In this document: one piece after another, positions 12,502 through 24,713 of the stretch
Layout of the letters: each line of letters starts with the position of its first letter
How positions within the stretch are numbered: the stretch's first letter is position 1
Assembly: GCA_003550325.1 (NCBI GenBank)
Contig: QKWP01000043.1
Location: forward strand, 328,293 to 392,292
Direction of reading: 5' to 3'
From: Gigaspora rosea
Taxonomy: Eukaryota > Glomeromycota > Glomeromycetes > Diversisporales > Gigasporaceae
Length of the DNA: 64,000 nucleotides
Translations under genes and position numbers: made by a program
Notes under the pieces: model-generated
What the model was told of the DNA's origin: nothing
Databases searched by the model: none
Seen by the model: the letters and a program-made list of their open reading frames with translations, nothing else

Positions 12502-13275
12502 TGTGCAATGCCTAATTAAGTTCTTAATTTTTAAGTTCAATTTTTTCTTCTCCCCTTGTTCTACATTCCCAAAAAATTTAATTTAAAGTTAATAAGTAAA
12601 ATTTAAAAAAATCTTAGCTCAAAGTTATATAGTAAATTCATATATTTTTTTAAAAATTTTAATTAAAGACAGCATTTTGATCTATTTTTAGAGTACATGT
12701 CCTGGGCCTGTTATTGTTAAGAACATAAAAATTTAATAATTTATAAATACTAATAGTAAAATTGAAGTTTTTTATATATATTTTGTATAACAATTCTTTA
12801 TAGTTCAAGATATTGCATACTATTTAATCTTTATGAGACTTCTATTTAATTGTAAATTCATGGGCAGATTTTATTTTTTAAATATTTTAACAACAATTTT
12901 AATTAAAAATCATTCATATATACTTTATTTTGGTAAGTTATTATCTTATACTATATAATATATTACAAAATAATGATATATGAAAGCATGAAGTCAAATA
13001 ATTTATTATGTGAGATCAATTAAATGTGGTACACAACTGGTAATCAAAATTTTTATATTTACAAACATGAAGTACTATAAATTATTCAAGTTCAATAAAT
13101 TTTGATTTCTAATTATTAAATCAGCACATCTTTAACCATGGCAATTAAAAAAAAATTTTTTGAAAGAAAACAGACAGCACAACTAAATGAATTAATTTTG
13201 TTTTAGATAAAAAATTGCAAATTTTTTGTTAGCTTCTGAACAAGAATAGAAGAATGTTAATAGTCACATTTTAAA

Positions 13276-14680
13276 TTATCCCTTCATCTGTTATGCAGGC
13301 AAATTTGCTTGCAAAATTTATTTGCTGCATAATTGCTAAAAAAAGTAGATATGAAAGATTCCCCTAAAAAATATTTAAATTAATTTAGTTAGCTTTATAC
13401 AATACTTTGGCAAAATATCAATTTTAAATTTGTCATATCAAAAATTTTTACTAATTAAAAATTATATTTTCACCTATATATTATATCAAAAATTTTAAAT
13501 TTTCAATAGTGAATAACTTTTGATCTACTAAACCGTTTTGGATGATTTAACTACCAAAATAATTGTCAAAATTAGATGATTCTAATGAACCTAAAATTTA
13601 AAATTTGATCACAGGATCCAAAGATCAATGATGGTTTATTTATATTACAAAAATTTATTGATCTTAGAATCCTGTAATCAGATTTTAACAATTTTGGATT
13701 TATTAAAATCGTCTCACTAAGACAAAGCATGAGGGAAATTTTTTTTATTAGTTGTTTATTTCTATTGAAAAACTATGTTATACAGATTATTTATATTGTT
13801 TACAATAGAGAAATGAACCTGTAAATTGCAAAAAAAATTTTCATAATTAAATCTATCTGAAATTTTGCAAAATTATAATTTGAAACTATTTTTTTATATA
13901 AGCGTTTGGGATCAAATGGGATCAAATGTTTCCACCAACTTTAATTAGAGATAATTTTGACAATAGTAGTATTTAATATAAACCTATTATATTAAGGATT
14001 ATCATTTAAAGCGAAATAACCAAGATAAAATAACATGCTTTTTGACGTCAAAGTATTGAACTTCACGTAAGCAAGATGTTATCGTGAAAGATGCAAAGAT
14101 TATCAAATACTATAAAGAGTTGTGAGTGTAATGATAGTGATAATATCAGGTATCGAAGTGGTATCGATATACAAATTAGTCTTTAATTTCAACCAATCAG
14201 AATTACTGATAATCAGCCAATAAAACAAATTTTCCTCATGCTCTAAGATGATCATTTTGGTAGTTAAATCATCCAAAATGGATCAGTAGATCAAAAGTTA
14301 TTCAATATTAAAGATTTTTATTATATTAATAATAATTTCAATATACATAAATATAATACATTAAAAACCAACTTAAACCAATTTTTTTTGAAAAATGTTA
14401 ATTTTTTTATTTTTAGTAAAAATTTTAATGATAATTTGGGGGATTAAATTTATTTAAACAATATTTTAAAATTTAAAACTTAAATTATTTTCTCGATTTT
14501 ATAAAAATAGATAATTTTAACTTTGTATAAATTTATATAAAATATAGTTAATTAATAATTTATTATTTAAAAACAAAATATAAATCTAAAAGAATACTAT
14601 ATTAGAAATTAAATAAAATTTTATAAAAAAAAATTGTTAAAAATTTTATATAACTTCTACCTAACAGATAAAGGGATAAT
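13276..14680. mobile_element. TTATCCCTT-ended element (D1 copy)
   Basis: The ends TTATCCCTTCATCTGTTA and TAACAGATAAAGGGATAA are inverted and flanked by TAAA on both sides. Copy 1 has an uninterrupted site at 946. Inside are four relatives of the 59-nt motif arranged as inverted pairs. A second insertion at 13721-14243 is absent from the D2 copy (45928-51884). No transposase. Confidence 0.75.
13721..14243. mobile_element. Post-duplication MITE insertion in D1
   Basis: D2 reads straight through this point (CACTAAGATGATC at 46366), giving a clean empty site. Inner ends AGCATGAGG and CCTCATGCT are inverted, and TAA occurs on both sides. This looks like PIF/Harbinger-type target use (3-bp TWA), which is inference. 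Confidence 0.75.
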
Positions 14681-14754
14681 AAACTATAATAATTAGATTA
14701 TTTTTACAATTTTGATAAAGCAATTTATTCAGTGAACTAATTGGCATAAAACTA

Positions 14755-16291
14755 TTAGGTTTTTTTACTAATCTGGAATATTTCATATTCTTCTACTGAA
14801 AAATATGAATATCCATCACTTTCAAATGTAGATGCATTTCTAATTCGTTTTTCATATGAGTTTTGGCAATGCCAACAATTTTTATCTAAATTAAACCCAT
14901 TTGACATTTTTAAATCACAACCAGCACCAAATACTGGGCCATAACCACTATAACAAAAAAATGCCTCTTTTGGTTGTATAACACGACTTAAAATAGAGTT
15001 TTGAATGGTACCATTTTTCAATGAAAAAATAAAGCTATAGCTACAATTCTTATAGTAATGGCTCATTCCATCTGGTTTATCCCAACCGATAGGATTATAA
15101 CCACCAAGAATTTCATCAGTACCTTTAACCTTCATAACTACAACAAGATGTGTTTGTTTATCACATAAATTCCAAAATGAATTTGCAGTAAAACCATCGC
15201 TAGTTCCACGAAGAAGCAATTTAAACTCGTATGGATTATTTATTAAGGAATATGTATTTACTTGTTTATCAATCCATGAAGCAATTTCTGCTGCGTGGGT
15301 TTCATTGATAACTGTTGAAAATGGTTCTGTATTTCTAATAGGTAATGTTGGTGTTAAAATTTTACGAGGTGGGAGAATTATTGATGATACTTGTCGATAT
15401 GGAGAAATAGACCTATTTTTTATATCTTTCCAAAGATTTTTTTCAAGGAGTTTTTTATATGGTCGTACATTATCGATAATACCATCACCAGATATATGAA
15501 AATAACGAATATGAGGCAAACAATTTTGTAAGGTAGTCTTTAAAGCTAAAAAATCCTCATGTGTCCAGATTTTAGGATTGGATGGTAAACCAGGATTTTG
15601 TTCAATTCCCCATTCAATAACACGATTCCAAATTTTCACTTCTTCCATTTGTAAATCATCTCGACTAATAAGTGAGACCAGTGCATGTTCTTGAAGTGAG
15701 AAGAAGTCTTCCGAATCAAAAATCTTATCAGGGTATTTTGCCACAATATCATTACACCATTTTTGTAATTCTTGAAGCTTATAATTCTGAAAACTTATTT
15801 GATGAATACGAGTAAAATGTAAACGAAGCCAATGAGCTTCTGTTTCAATTAAATAAATTTCAAGTTGCTTAGCTAATTCATCGAAAAGGAATTCATAAGC
15901 AATGAGCATAAGCTCAAAAATAAAAGATGCCTTATGATTTTCAAGTAAGACTATACCTCCATAGATATATCTTTGTATAAAATAAATTTATATTTTAAAT
16001 TTCTTGCAACGCTATATAAATGGTAATATAAATAACTTACTTGATAATAATTTCAAATTGTTTTATAGAAACATTTTTCAAATCAAGTGTTTTAATATTA
16101 TTCTTGTCTTTATTAATATTTTCCAATTCATTACGGAAGTATAAAGATCTGTATCTTAAAATTGCTGAATGTGCTTGGAATTTTTTAACATTTGGAGATT
16201 CACCAACTTTAATGATTATGTTAAAATCTTCTTTATCATCAAGAAGTTCAAGATAATTATTTGAAAGTTTTTCAAATAATTTTACTGTCAT
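14755..16291 (-). CDS. BTB-BACK-TLDc domain protein, intact gene 2
   Basis: Exons 16291-16041 and 15970-14755 join across a 70-nt intron (GTAAGT...AAAG) to 1467 nt, 488 residues. Splicing restores the BTB C-terminal motif IIKYIYGG across the junction. BTB/POZ covers about residues 1-100 (core FQAHSAILRYRSLYF at 38-52). BACK covers about 105-235 (LQKWCNDIV, HALVSLISRDDLQMEEV). TLDc covers about 300-488 (LLLRGTSDGF, FWNLCD, GGYNPIGW, FGAG, FSVEEYEIFQI). BTB-BACK proteins typically dimerise and often recruit substrates to CUL3 ligases. TLDc domains are linked to oxidation resistance and V-ATPase regulation. The specific role here is unknown; amplified families of this type are characteristic of Glomeromycotina. 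No signal peptide or membrane segment. The start is the first ATG giving the conserved MTVKLFEKLSNNYLELL. The paralogue at 51960-53496 is its near twin. Confidence 0.92.
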
Positions 16292-16359
16292 TTTAAATGA
16301 GTGTAAACCTTAATTGTCGTTATTTAATTAAACACAAATCTAACGTTAAATAGCATTTT

Positions 16360-16674
16360 ACTTATTTGCGCGGGTAATACAAACCAAAAAAGGAAACCCG
16401 ATTTTGTAAATAAACTAAGTGGATGAGGTAAAAACTTAGGGTTAGAGTCTTAATGTTAGAGGCTATTGGGCTAGATTAATGCTTACTATAAGTAAAATTT
16501 CATTCCAGTCATTTTTAATTAGTGCACCAAGATCGATTTAAACATTAGTTTTTGCATATTTTCGTTTTTCTTCTTTTATGCGTGTTCGGATTCTTTGTCG
16601 GGCTGATCCGGGAATATGCACTCTCCCGATTGCTATTTCCTCTTCAAGAGTTTGTATTACCCGCGTAATTAAGT
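16360..16674. mobile_element. MITE in the 5' region of gene 2
   Basis: The ends carry CGCGGGTAATACAAAC in inverted orientation, extending outward as ACTTA. It lies between the gene 2 start (about 70 bp away) and the conserved GTAACGT motif. The same insertion is present at 53560-53874 before gene 5 but absent before copies 1, 3 and 8. Confidence 0.85.
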
Positions 16675-16685
16675 GGATGCAAATT

Positions 16686-16713
16686 TTGTAACGTTTGACA
16701 GTGTAACGTAGAA
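16686..16713 (-). promoter_or_regulatory. GTAACGT direct repeat upstream of gene 2
   Basis: Same GTAACGT-N8-GTAACGT arrangement as in copies 1, 3 and 5, here about 400 bp from the start because the MITE at 16360-16674 has been inserted between them. Confidence 0.45.
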
Positions 16714-16934
16714 GTGCACACTGTTGGACAAAAATTTTTAAAGTCATGCTTATGGCATTTTCAAAGCACTTCTCTCAATGAATTCGATAAAGAATCTGAT
16801 TGGCCGGTTTGATCGGACAGACCAATCAGATTCATTGTTGAGTCCTTGAGTGAAGTGTTTGAGAATGTCCTTAATCATTACAGAATTTAAAAATAATGCA
16901 CGTTATTTACAAACGGTTAACCTACATAAATTTG

Positions 16935-17236
16935 GCTCTACCACGAAATCCCGAAAGTCATTTTCCCGAAAGAATATAATACCGACTAAATCGTCCAGCA
17001 TTATAATTGCTCGACATTACAGACGGAGCAATAGTGATCCTGATGTCTGTGTGTTAACAAATTCTGAATCCTGATTGGCTAGATAAAAAAACAATCAAAA
17101 CAATAAAACTGATCCTTATTGGCTAGATCAGATGTGGCATTTTATATTTGTCCATTTTCCTAGTAATTATTGCTGGCTAACTTTGTCGGTATTATATTCT
17201 TTCGGGAATCTGTCTTTCGGGATTTCGTAGTAGAAA
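16935..17236. mobile_element. MITE with CTACCACGAAATCCCGAAAG ends, private to D1
   Basis: Inverted ends of about 55 bp share ACGAAATCCCGAAAG, TCCCGAAAGAATATAATACC and more. D2 has the empty site near 54137 (CATAAAATTATTAAATTCG). An internal portion of the same family lies inverted at 24587-24713. Confidence 0.85.
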
Positions 17237-17426
17237 CATTATTAAATTCGTATGCTCGTAACGATAAAAGCTATCTGAATTGTAAAGAAATTTTAAAATG
17301 GGTGAGATAATGGAAATGGGATAGACATATTGTTTATTATAGATCGGAAGGCCAAAAATTATTTTCTGGGGCTTAATCTTAGTTAAATTTTACAAACACG
17401 CCGCCGTAATGATTTCGATTTAAACC

Positions 17427-18821
17427 TTTGACATAGCTAAATCACAACCAACATCAAATATTATTTCATAATAACTGGAACTATAAATTGCATTTCCTGG
17501 TTGTATTACACGACTTAAAATAGAATTTTGAATGATACCATTTTTCAATGAAAAAATAAAGACATCATTGCAACTTCTATAACAAAACTAACTAATTGAT
17601 TTATCACAACTGATAGGATTATAACCACCAAGAATTTCATCAGTATTTTTAACCTTCATAACTACAACAAGTTGCGTTTGCTTAAAACATAAATTCCAAA
17701 ATGAATCATTGGTAAAACCATCTCTAGTTCCACGAAGAAGCAATTTAAACTCGTATGGATTATTTGTTAAGGAATGTGTATTTTCTTTTTAATCAACCCA
17801 TGAAGCAATTTCTCCTGCATGTGCTTCATTGATAACCGTCGAAAATGATTCTGTATTTCTGGTCGGTAATGTTGGTCTTAAAATTTTGCGAGGTGGGAGA
17901 ATTATTGAAGAAACTTGTATTTTTGGTGACATAAACTTTCTTGTTATATCATCCCAAAGATCATTTTCTAGGATTTGTTTATATGGTTGTACATTATCGA
18001 TAACTTCATCACTAGACATCTGAAAATAACGAATATGAGGCAAACAATTTTGTAAAGTAGCTTTTAATGCAGAAAATTCTCGTGGGTCCAGTTTTTAGAA
18101 TCGGATTGTAGGCCAGGATTTTGAGCAATACCCCATTTAATAACGTTATTCCAAATTTTTACTTCTTCCATTTGTAAATCATCTCGACTAATAAGTGAAA
18201 CTAATGCATTTTCTTGAATCGTGATAAATTCTTCCGAGTCAAAAATCTTTTCAGGATATTTTATCACAATATCATTACACCAATTTTGTAATTCTTGAAG
18301 TTTATTATTCTGGAAAATTTTTTGATAAATGCGAGTAAAATGTAAACGAAGCCAGTGAGCTTCCTTTTCAATTAAATGAGTTTCAAGGTACAGTAATTAG
18401 CTAGTTCATCGAAAAGAAGTTCATAAGCAATGAGCATAAGCTCAAAAATAAATGATGCATTATGGTTTTCAAGTAAGAATATTCCTCCGTAGATATATCT
18501 TTGTATAAAATTATTTTATATTTTAGATTTCTTTTTGTAGCATGATATAAATCGCAATATAAAGTAACTTACTTGATAATAATTTCAAATTGTTGTACAG
18601 AAACATTTTTTAAATCAAGTGTTTTAATGTTATTTTGTCTTTACGAATATTTGCCAATTCATTACGAAAATATAAAGATCTGTATCTTAAAATTGCTGAA
18701 TGTGCTTGAAATATTTTAGTATTTAAAGATTCACCAACTTTAATGATTATGTTCAATCTTCTTTATCATCAAGAAGTTCAAGATAATTATTTGAGAGTTT
18801 TTCAAAGAATTTTACTGTCAT
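17427..18821 (-). pseudogene. BTB-BACK-TLDc paralogue, copy 3, 3'-truncated
   Basis: Exon 1 at 18821-18573 is 249 nt (two bases short of intact). The intron follows, and exon 2 begins at 18498. Exon 2 has several lesions: an in-frame stop near 17790, a deletion near 18070 and a small insertion near 18390. The TLDc end is missing, because homology stops at about 17427, about 45 codons short. The same 3' breakpoint occurs in copy 6. The 5' two-thirds and the upstream spacer are closest to copy 1, while the last 300 bp match copy 6 almost exactly, so it is a mosaic. Confidence 0.85.
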
Positions 18822-19756
18822 TTTAAAGAAACCTTAATTATAGTTACGTATTTGATAACGTCAGCCTAACGCTAAATAGCTGAATTGATCGACAATGCAT
18901 GTAACGTTTGACGGTGTAACGTAGAAGTTCATTGCTAGATTCGAGGCATGACATTCATGCTTTAAATCAATAAATTTGTGATCGAGACTAGTTATTGCTT
19001 CGAAATGTGAATTTTAAAATAACGCATGTTATTTACAGCATAAATTTTAAACCGAACTTTTCCAATTTGACACATATTACAACTATCAACTTAAAAAAAT
19101 TATAATCATTGTTATATATATATATACATTTGAATCTAGACATTGCGTAAATGACTTTAAATAAACGTGATTAAAAAATTTTTTGTGTACTATATTTAAC
19201 TTTCCCTATAAGTGCATATCGCCTGATCGGTCTAATGCAATTTATGTAACATTACATTTAAACTTCATTAACTCCACTTTGTTCACGCTAATAAATAGGA
19301 TGATATTTTTATGATTGAAATACCGTAAATGACCGGATATAAGATCCGGATCTGTTACATTCCACCAATTTTAGAACCCTATAATAGTTCCCGGATATAG
19401 TACGCGGCTGAGAGTTTATATCGTATAGTGTAAAAATTTGAGATGCACATAGATTTCGCGCTTATAATATGCAATTTAGATTTTAAAAAAGATCCACATT
19501 TAATTAAATAAGATCCTGCGATCTGCACCCGTTATAGTACAGTACATAGTGGGTCTTTAGGTCTGTACATTTATAATCCTAATTTCGCAAAAATAATAGA
19601 ATGACTTTAAAATAGCAAAATTATTATTAGTCTTAAATAACAGTGGGAAGAAGGTTAAGTAAGGTCATATTTTAAATTATAATAAATAAGATTATTATTC
19701 ACAATGTTGATTAAGCAATTTCTTCGGTGAATTAATTAGCATAAAACTCTTTGGAA
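18822..19756. other. Spacer between copies 3 and 4
   Basis: No gene. Homologous to 2567-3570 except for about 240 extra bp at 19321-19559, a foreign, less AT-rich insert containing CCGGATATAAGATCCGGATC; its class is not recognised. The GTAACGT motif is at 18899-18925. Confidence 0.6.
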
Positions 19757-20560
19757 TTTTTTTTATTAATCTGGAATATTTCATATTCTTCCACTGAAAA
19801 AATATGAAAATCCATCACTTTCAAATGTAGATGCATTCCTAATTCGTTTATTATATGATTTTTGTTCATGCCAACATTTCCTATCTTGATTAAAACTATT
19901 GAACATAGCTAAATCACTGCCAGCACCGAATGTTGAACCACAATTATTATAACAATAAATTGCATCTTCTGGTCGTATTACAGGACTTAAAATAGAATTT
20001 TGAATGGTGCCATAAAAAATAAAGCTATCGTTACAGTGCAAATATTGATGAACTGATTTATCCTAATTGATAGTATTATAACCACCAAGAATTTCATCTA
20101 TACCAACTTGATTTTCATGCTGAGTCTGCATGAACAAACTCTTCTAATTCCTCATTTAACCTTCATAACTATAACAAGTTGCATTTGCCTATCAAAAATT
20201 CCAAACTGAATCTGCAGTAAACGCATCTCTAGTTCCTCGAAGAAATAATTTAAATTCATTTGGACTATTTGTTGAGGAATATGTATTTTCTTTATTATCA
20301 TTCCATGAAGCAATTTCTTCGGCATGTATTTCTGGTCAGTGATTTTGGTGTTAAAAGTTCACGTGGTGGGAGAATTGTTAATGACTGCCGATTTGGTGAC
20401 ATAAACTTTCTTGTTATAACATCCAAATATCATTTTTTAGGTTTTGTTTATATGGTTGTACATTATTAATAATATCATTACCAGATATATGAAGATAGCA
20501 GATATAATTCAATTCATTATAAAATATAAAGATCTGTATCTTAAAATTGGTGAACAAAAA
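19757..20560 (-). pseudogene. BTB-TLDc paralogue, copy 4, remnant
   Basis: The TLDc end is recognisable (FGAGSDLAMFNSFNQDRKCW), followed upstream by fragments of the linker and BACK region, then a jump at about 20500 to a short piece of the BTB exon (20511-20557). Multiple frameshifts, a small insertion near 20100 and a large internal deletion make it non-functional. Confidence 0.8.
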
Positions 20561-21095
20561 ATTTTGGAAGCATACCTACAGGGTATGTCCTTAAATAAAA
20601 TTATTGCCTCTAATAAAATTTAAAAATACTACATATTATTAGCCTAGTCGTCATAAATTTTATAATTATATCAGATATATTTGTGTTATTTACAATCGTT
20701 TTTGTGTAACCGCAACTTAATTATAATAATGGAAATAATTAATAATCATTGTTATAACCTCATTTTTCATGAATCTAGAAATGCGGTATGACGACTTTTT
20801 TGTGTAATAGGTGACGTCAAATAAACAATTTTGAAAAAAATTTATGCTTTTTTGACGAAGAAAAAATAATATATAATGCAATGAATTTGAACCTATGTTT
20901 TATAAAATCTTGAATTTGGTACTTTACTCTTATTTTATCAATCAACTAGTCAGTTACATTTCAGATACACTTTAAAACCATCAGTAATAGGTATCGTATA
21001 AGCGAGAAATGGCGTTCGTAGATATATTTCGAAACTCAGATTTTTCAAAACTAGCCTACATGGCGCTCATTGTCATTCCGAATTAATGCGCAAAC
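20561..21095. other. Decayed array spacer
   Basis: No gene. AT-rich, with weak similarity to 5' flanks of the family (TTATTTACAATCG, GAATCTAGAAATGCG). It ends at the target duplication of the hAT-type element. Confidence 0.5.
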
Positions 21096-21273
21096 TAGAG
21101 TTGGGCAACGAAACGAAACCTATCTGAAACTAGTTTCAGTTTCGGTATAATACGAAACTAATTTCAGATTTTCAAAAAAATACGAAACCCCCCAAAACCT
21201 GAAACTCCGAAACTATAATCCGAAACTCCCCGAAACTACATTTAAAATTTTGAAGATTTTATAATATAAGGTA

Positions 21274-24130
21274 AGTATTCCTAATTTGACGCAGGTCCTA
21301 ATTTGACGCATTTACGATATCTTACGTTCCAGCGGTCGTAATCACATGATTTTAGTACCGTTCGACTCGTCTCGTCGAGACGAGTCGAACGGTACAAAAA
21401 TCAAGTGATTTCAATCACTGGATCGCAAGATATCGTTATTTAATTGATCTACATTAATTTTCTTGCCCGAAGCTTTGGCAAGAAGTAACCGCGACACGTT
21501 AAAATCGACTTTTTATACCAAATAAACTGATACTTATATATTCGAAAAAGTTATTTATATGATAAACTTTGTATAATCTAAAATGTAACAAAGTTTGGAT
21601 CCTTTATTTTTTTAATAAAGTATGCCTTCATGATACGTATTTAAATAGCTAGACATCACATTTTCGATTCAAGTAACTTCGCAAAAGATTACCATTAAAT
21701 GCTTGTAATAATTAATCCTGCGGCACACTATTTAAATTATATCCATGCAAATAATATGAGTAGAAAAGAAACACGGTTTATAAGACTTTAATGCGCACAA
21801 GTAAATTATAACATGCAAAAAAAAAAACACGAGATTCGATTGTGATTCGATCATGAATACTTGTAAATATTTACAGAAAAGCTTGTATAATTCCACATAG
21901 CAACCTCAAAAGTGTCTTTTTAATAAAACTTTTACACCTAACAGTTAAACCAAAGACAACAATTTATTACATTTAAAAATTTTAAAGCAATGACTAAATA
22001 CAGCGATTATAATACCCGACATAACACTATTAGTAATGCCCTTAAGGCAATTAAAGACACCGCAAACGATTCTAAAATTCCAAGTGTTAGAAGTATTGCG
22101 CAAGACTACGGTCTTTCAGAGGCTACCCTTAGGCGTGCTATCAAAAACGATAGTCCTCCCGCTCGCCCCGGTCGTGCTACGATTTTGTCAACCCATGAAG
22201 AAGAACAGCTTGTTGGTTATTGTTTAAACATGCAAAAGCTCGGTTTTGGGTTGACAAAATCTGGTGTAAACCAATGCGTGATAGATATTGTTTGTCACGA
22301 CGGACGACCTCATCCTTTTAATGGTAATGGGCCGGGGCAAAAATGGTGGAGACGCTTCATGAAGGATCACCCTGAACTTTCGTTTCGTGTTCCGCAGGCT
22401 CTAAATGAAGCTCGTGCACAAAAAGGGTACCCTATTATTATTAATGACCACTTTAATAAACTTGGAAAAATTATCCATGAATATTCGCTTACCGCAGGCC
22501 AAATTTGGAACATGGTGCCTTTTTTTTTATTTTTTATTTTGTTTTTTATTTTTATTTTTTTTATTTTAATTTTTTTTTAGGATGAAACTGGGTTCGTCAT
22601 TGAGCCCAGACTTCAAAAAGTTATAGCCAAAAAGGGAGCACGCCAAGTTTATCGAGTTTCAAATAGCAACTCTTATGAGCATATTTCTTTATGCCCAACA
22701 TTTCAACCGCCGGGACGTACATCCCACCATTGTTCATTTTTAAAGGAAAGAGATTGATCCCGGGTCTTTTGAATGGCGCTCCTGCTGGTTCCGTCATGGG
22801 ATTCACTGAAACGGGATACATGCGGGAAAGCCTATTCCAAAAATACATTGAGCACTTCGTTAGCTCTATACTACCTCTACGTCCTGTTTTGTTAATCCTA
22901 GACGGTCACAAGAGCCACGTTAATTACACGAGCGTTAATTATTGTCATGAGCATAATATTCTCCTTTATACCCTTCCGCCTCATACCACTCATATTTTGC
23001 AGCCAGCTGAATTACCATTTGCTGCATTAAAAAAAGCATATGATAGAGAGTGTGAAAAGTTTCGAACTAACAATGATAGTAAACTTGTGACAAAGCATAC
23101 GTTCGCTCAATTATTAGGACCACCCTATATTACAACATATACGCCCATGGCAATATGTAATGCCTTTAAGTCTACCGGAATTTGGCCATTCAATCCTAGT
23201 GCAATTGGCCCTGACCGTTTAGATCCTTCATTGGCAACAGAATATACTAACCCTTCACAACTTCTTGATCAGCAATCTTTCTCATCTTCGTCTTCACTAT
23301 TGTCTTCTTCACAATCGTCGTCTTCACCTTCACAATCGTCGTCTTCTTTACAATCGTCTTTACAATCATCGTTTTCATCACAATCGCCTTCGTCTTCACG
23401 AACTTCAAAGTTAACTAAAGATAACCCTACGAAAAAAGAACTAATGTCAGAGATTAAGTTACTAAATGAAAGGGTTGAACAGTTGGAAGAAGAGATTGAA
23501 ACTCTTAAAAACCCTGGTACAAGTCCTTTGCAACTCATAATTAAATATCACTAGCACAATCAATCACAAGCAGAAAACTCTGAGGTTGATAAGGAGCAAT
23601 CTAACTCCCAACCGCCACCAAGAAAAAAGAGAAAAACTATGCCTTTCTCACAGCTTTTAACAAATGAAAGTTCACTACAACAATTGAGGGAAGCTGAGGA
23701 GGAGGCAGAAAAGGTGGCCAGCGAGAAAAAACGTAAAAAAAAAATTGCCCTCAAAAAGCGTATGGCACGTGAAGCCGAAAAAATGCAAAGGCAGGAAGCA
23801 CGAAGACAAAAAAAGGAAGAAATGGAACGTATTAGGGCTGAAAAACAATGTACAAAAGAGTTAAAACGACTTGAGAAAGATAAAATATAAAAATTACTTC
23901 CTTTTATTGAGTGCGTCAAATTAGGCCGATCTTCTGATAATCGCAGTTTTTGGAAGAACTTTGTAACTAGAATAAAAATTTTTTTTTTGATTAAAAAAAT
24001 TCTTTTTTTTTTGATATATGACTGATTTAGATCGAATTATATCATATTTAGTAAAAACTTGTTTGTTTTTATATTAATTTTATAAAGACTTGCTATTAGG
24101 CAAGATTAACTGCGTCAAATTAGGAATACT
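21274..24130 (+). mobile_element. Pogo-like Tc1/mariner transposon
   Basis: Inverted ends AGTATTCCTAATTTGACGCA are flanked by TA on both sides (21272-21273 and 24131-24132). Inner copies of the CCTAATTTGACGCA word occur at 21297 and 23910. It encodes the transposase at 21990-23890. A 120-bp palindrome at 21316-21436 contains two copies of the 59-nt motif. Inserted in the hAT-type element 21096-25778. Confidence 0.9.
21990..23890 (+). pseudogene. Pogo/CENP-B-like transposase, frameshifted and interrupted
   Basis: Exon 1 (21990-22514) encodes an N-terminal psq-type helix-turn-helix (YGLSEATLRRAI) and a CENP-B-like second DNA-binding region (GQKWWRRFMKDHPELSFR). A 66-nt, almost all-T intron (22515-22580, GT...TTTTTAG) places WNM next to DETGF, the first catalytic Asp. 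A one-base deletion near 22695 shifts frame. The next segment has LLILDGHKSH (second Asp) and, 35 residues on, LQPAELPF, where relatives usually have LQPLDV, so the third acid is Glu here. A TAG at 23552-23554 then interrupts a tail comprising a serine-rich stretch, a coiled coil, a basic PPPRKKRKT (likely nuclear signal) and a charged helix ending KDKI. At least two lesions, so inactive as it stands. Confidence 0.88.
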
Positions 24131-24586
24131 TACATTATAACTTACAATAAAATATTACTAGAAATAACCAGTGGGAATTATCACCACCTCTAGATATTTT
24201 TAGAGTTAGGTGAGGCCCCTGAGCAATCTATGAACAGCTAACAATTTTAAAAAATTGTTATATATTTCTAAAAATAGAAAAGATCTACAAAAATCTAGTC
24301 AAAAATAGGGGTCATCTAAAGCCAGATGTGTTCACTAATATAATGCCAATCAAATCGTAAAATTTGATTTTTACAGATTAGCCCGACGAAACAAAAAAAA
24401 AGTGAAAAACGCCGAAAATACAAAAAACGAGTGTCTAAACCTGTATAGGAGCATTAATAAAAAATGTCGGGAAGACAATTTTACTTATAAGTTAAGCCCT
24501 AACTCTAACTCCTAACTAACCCTTACTCTAATTTTAATTAAACTAGAAAAATAAAAACTATTTAAAGTCCGAAGGACAAATATAAA

Positions 24587-24713
24587 ATGCCACATCTGAT
24601 CTAGCCAATAAGCATCAGTTTTATTGTTTTGATTGGTTTTTTATGTTACACTTGATCCAGCCAATCAGGATTCAGAATTTGTTAACACACAGACATCGGG
24701 TGTACTATTGCTC
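24587..24713. mobile_element. Internal fragment of the 16935-17236 MITE family
   Basis: The reverse complement matches 17000-17140 (for example GTTAACAAATTCTGAATCCT and CCAATAAGRATCAGTTTTAT). The terminal repeats are not obvious here, so it is a partial or diverged copy. Confidence 0.65.

Larger units (their letters stand above)
9076..12710. mobile_element. Foldback composite element (D1 copy)
   Basis: Bounded by CAGGCTCAGGACATGTCC on the left and the complement of CAGGCCCAGGACATGTAC on the right. The inner flanks (AACAAGGGGAGAAG) are also inverted between 9210 and 12555. It contains long palindromes (about 9215-9925 and 11221-11974) and several smaller MITEs. The equivalent element in D2 is 41625-45201. 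No transposase is present, so it is non-autonomous. Confidence 0.7.
8104..17640 (+). repeat. Segmental duplication copy D1
   Basis: This block aligns collinearly, in the same orientation, with 40684-55230 (D2). Shared landmarks in order: spacer (8104-9075 with 40684-41624), foldback element (9076 with 41625), 3' flank (12711 with 45202), TTATCCC element (13276 with 45928), BTB-TLDc gene (14755 with 51960), upstream MITE (16360 with 53560) and truncated paralogue start (17427 with 54985). Length differences come from insertions private to one copy. Confidence 0.9.

Noticed and set aside
23269..23538. Asp/Glu-rich minus-strand frame
   Set aside because: Antisense shadow of the serine-rich tail of the pogo-like transposase.
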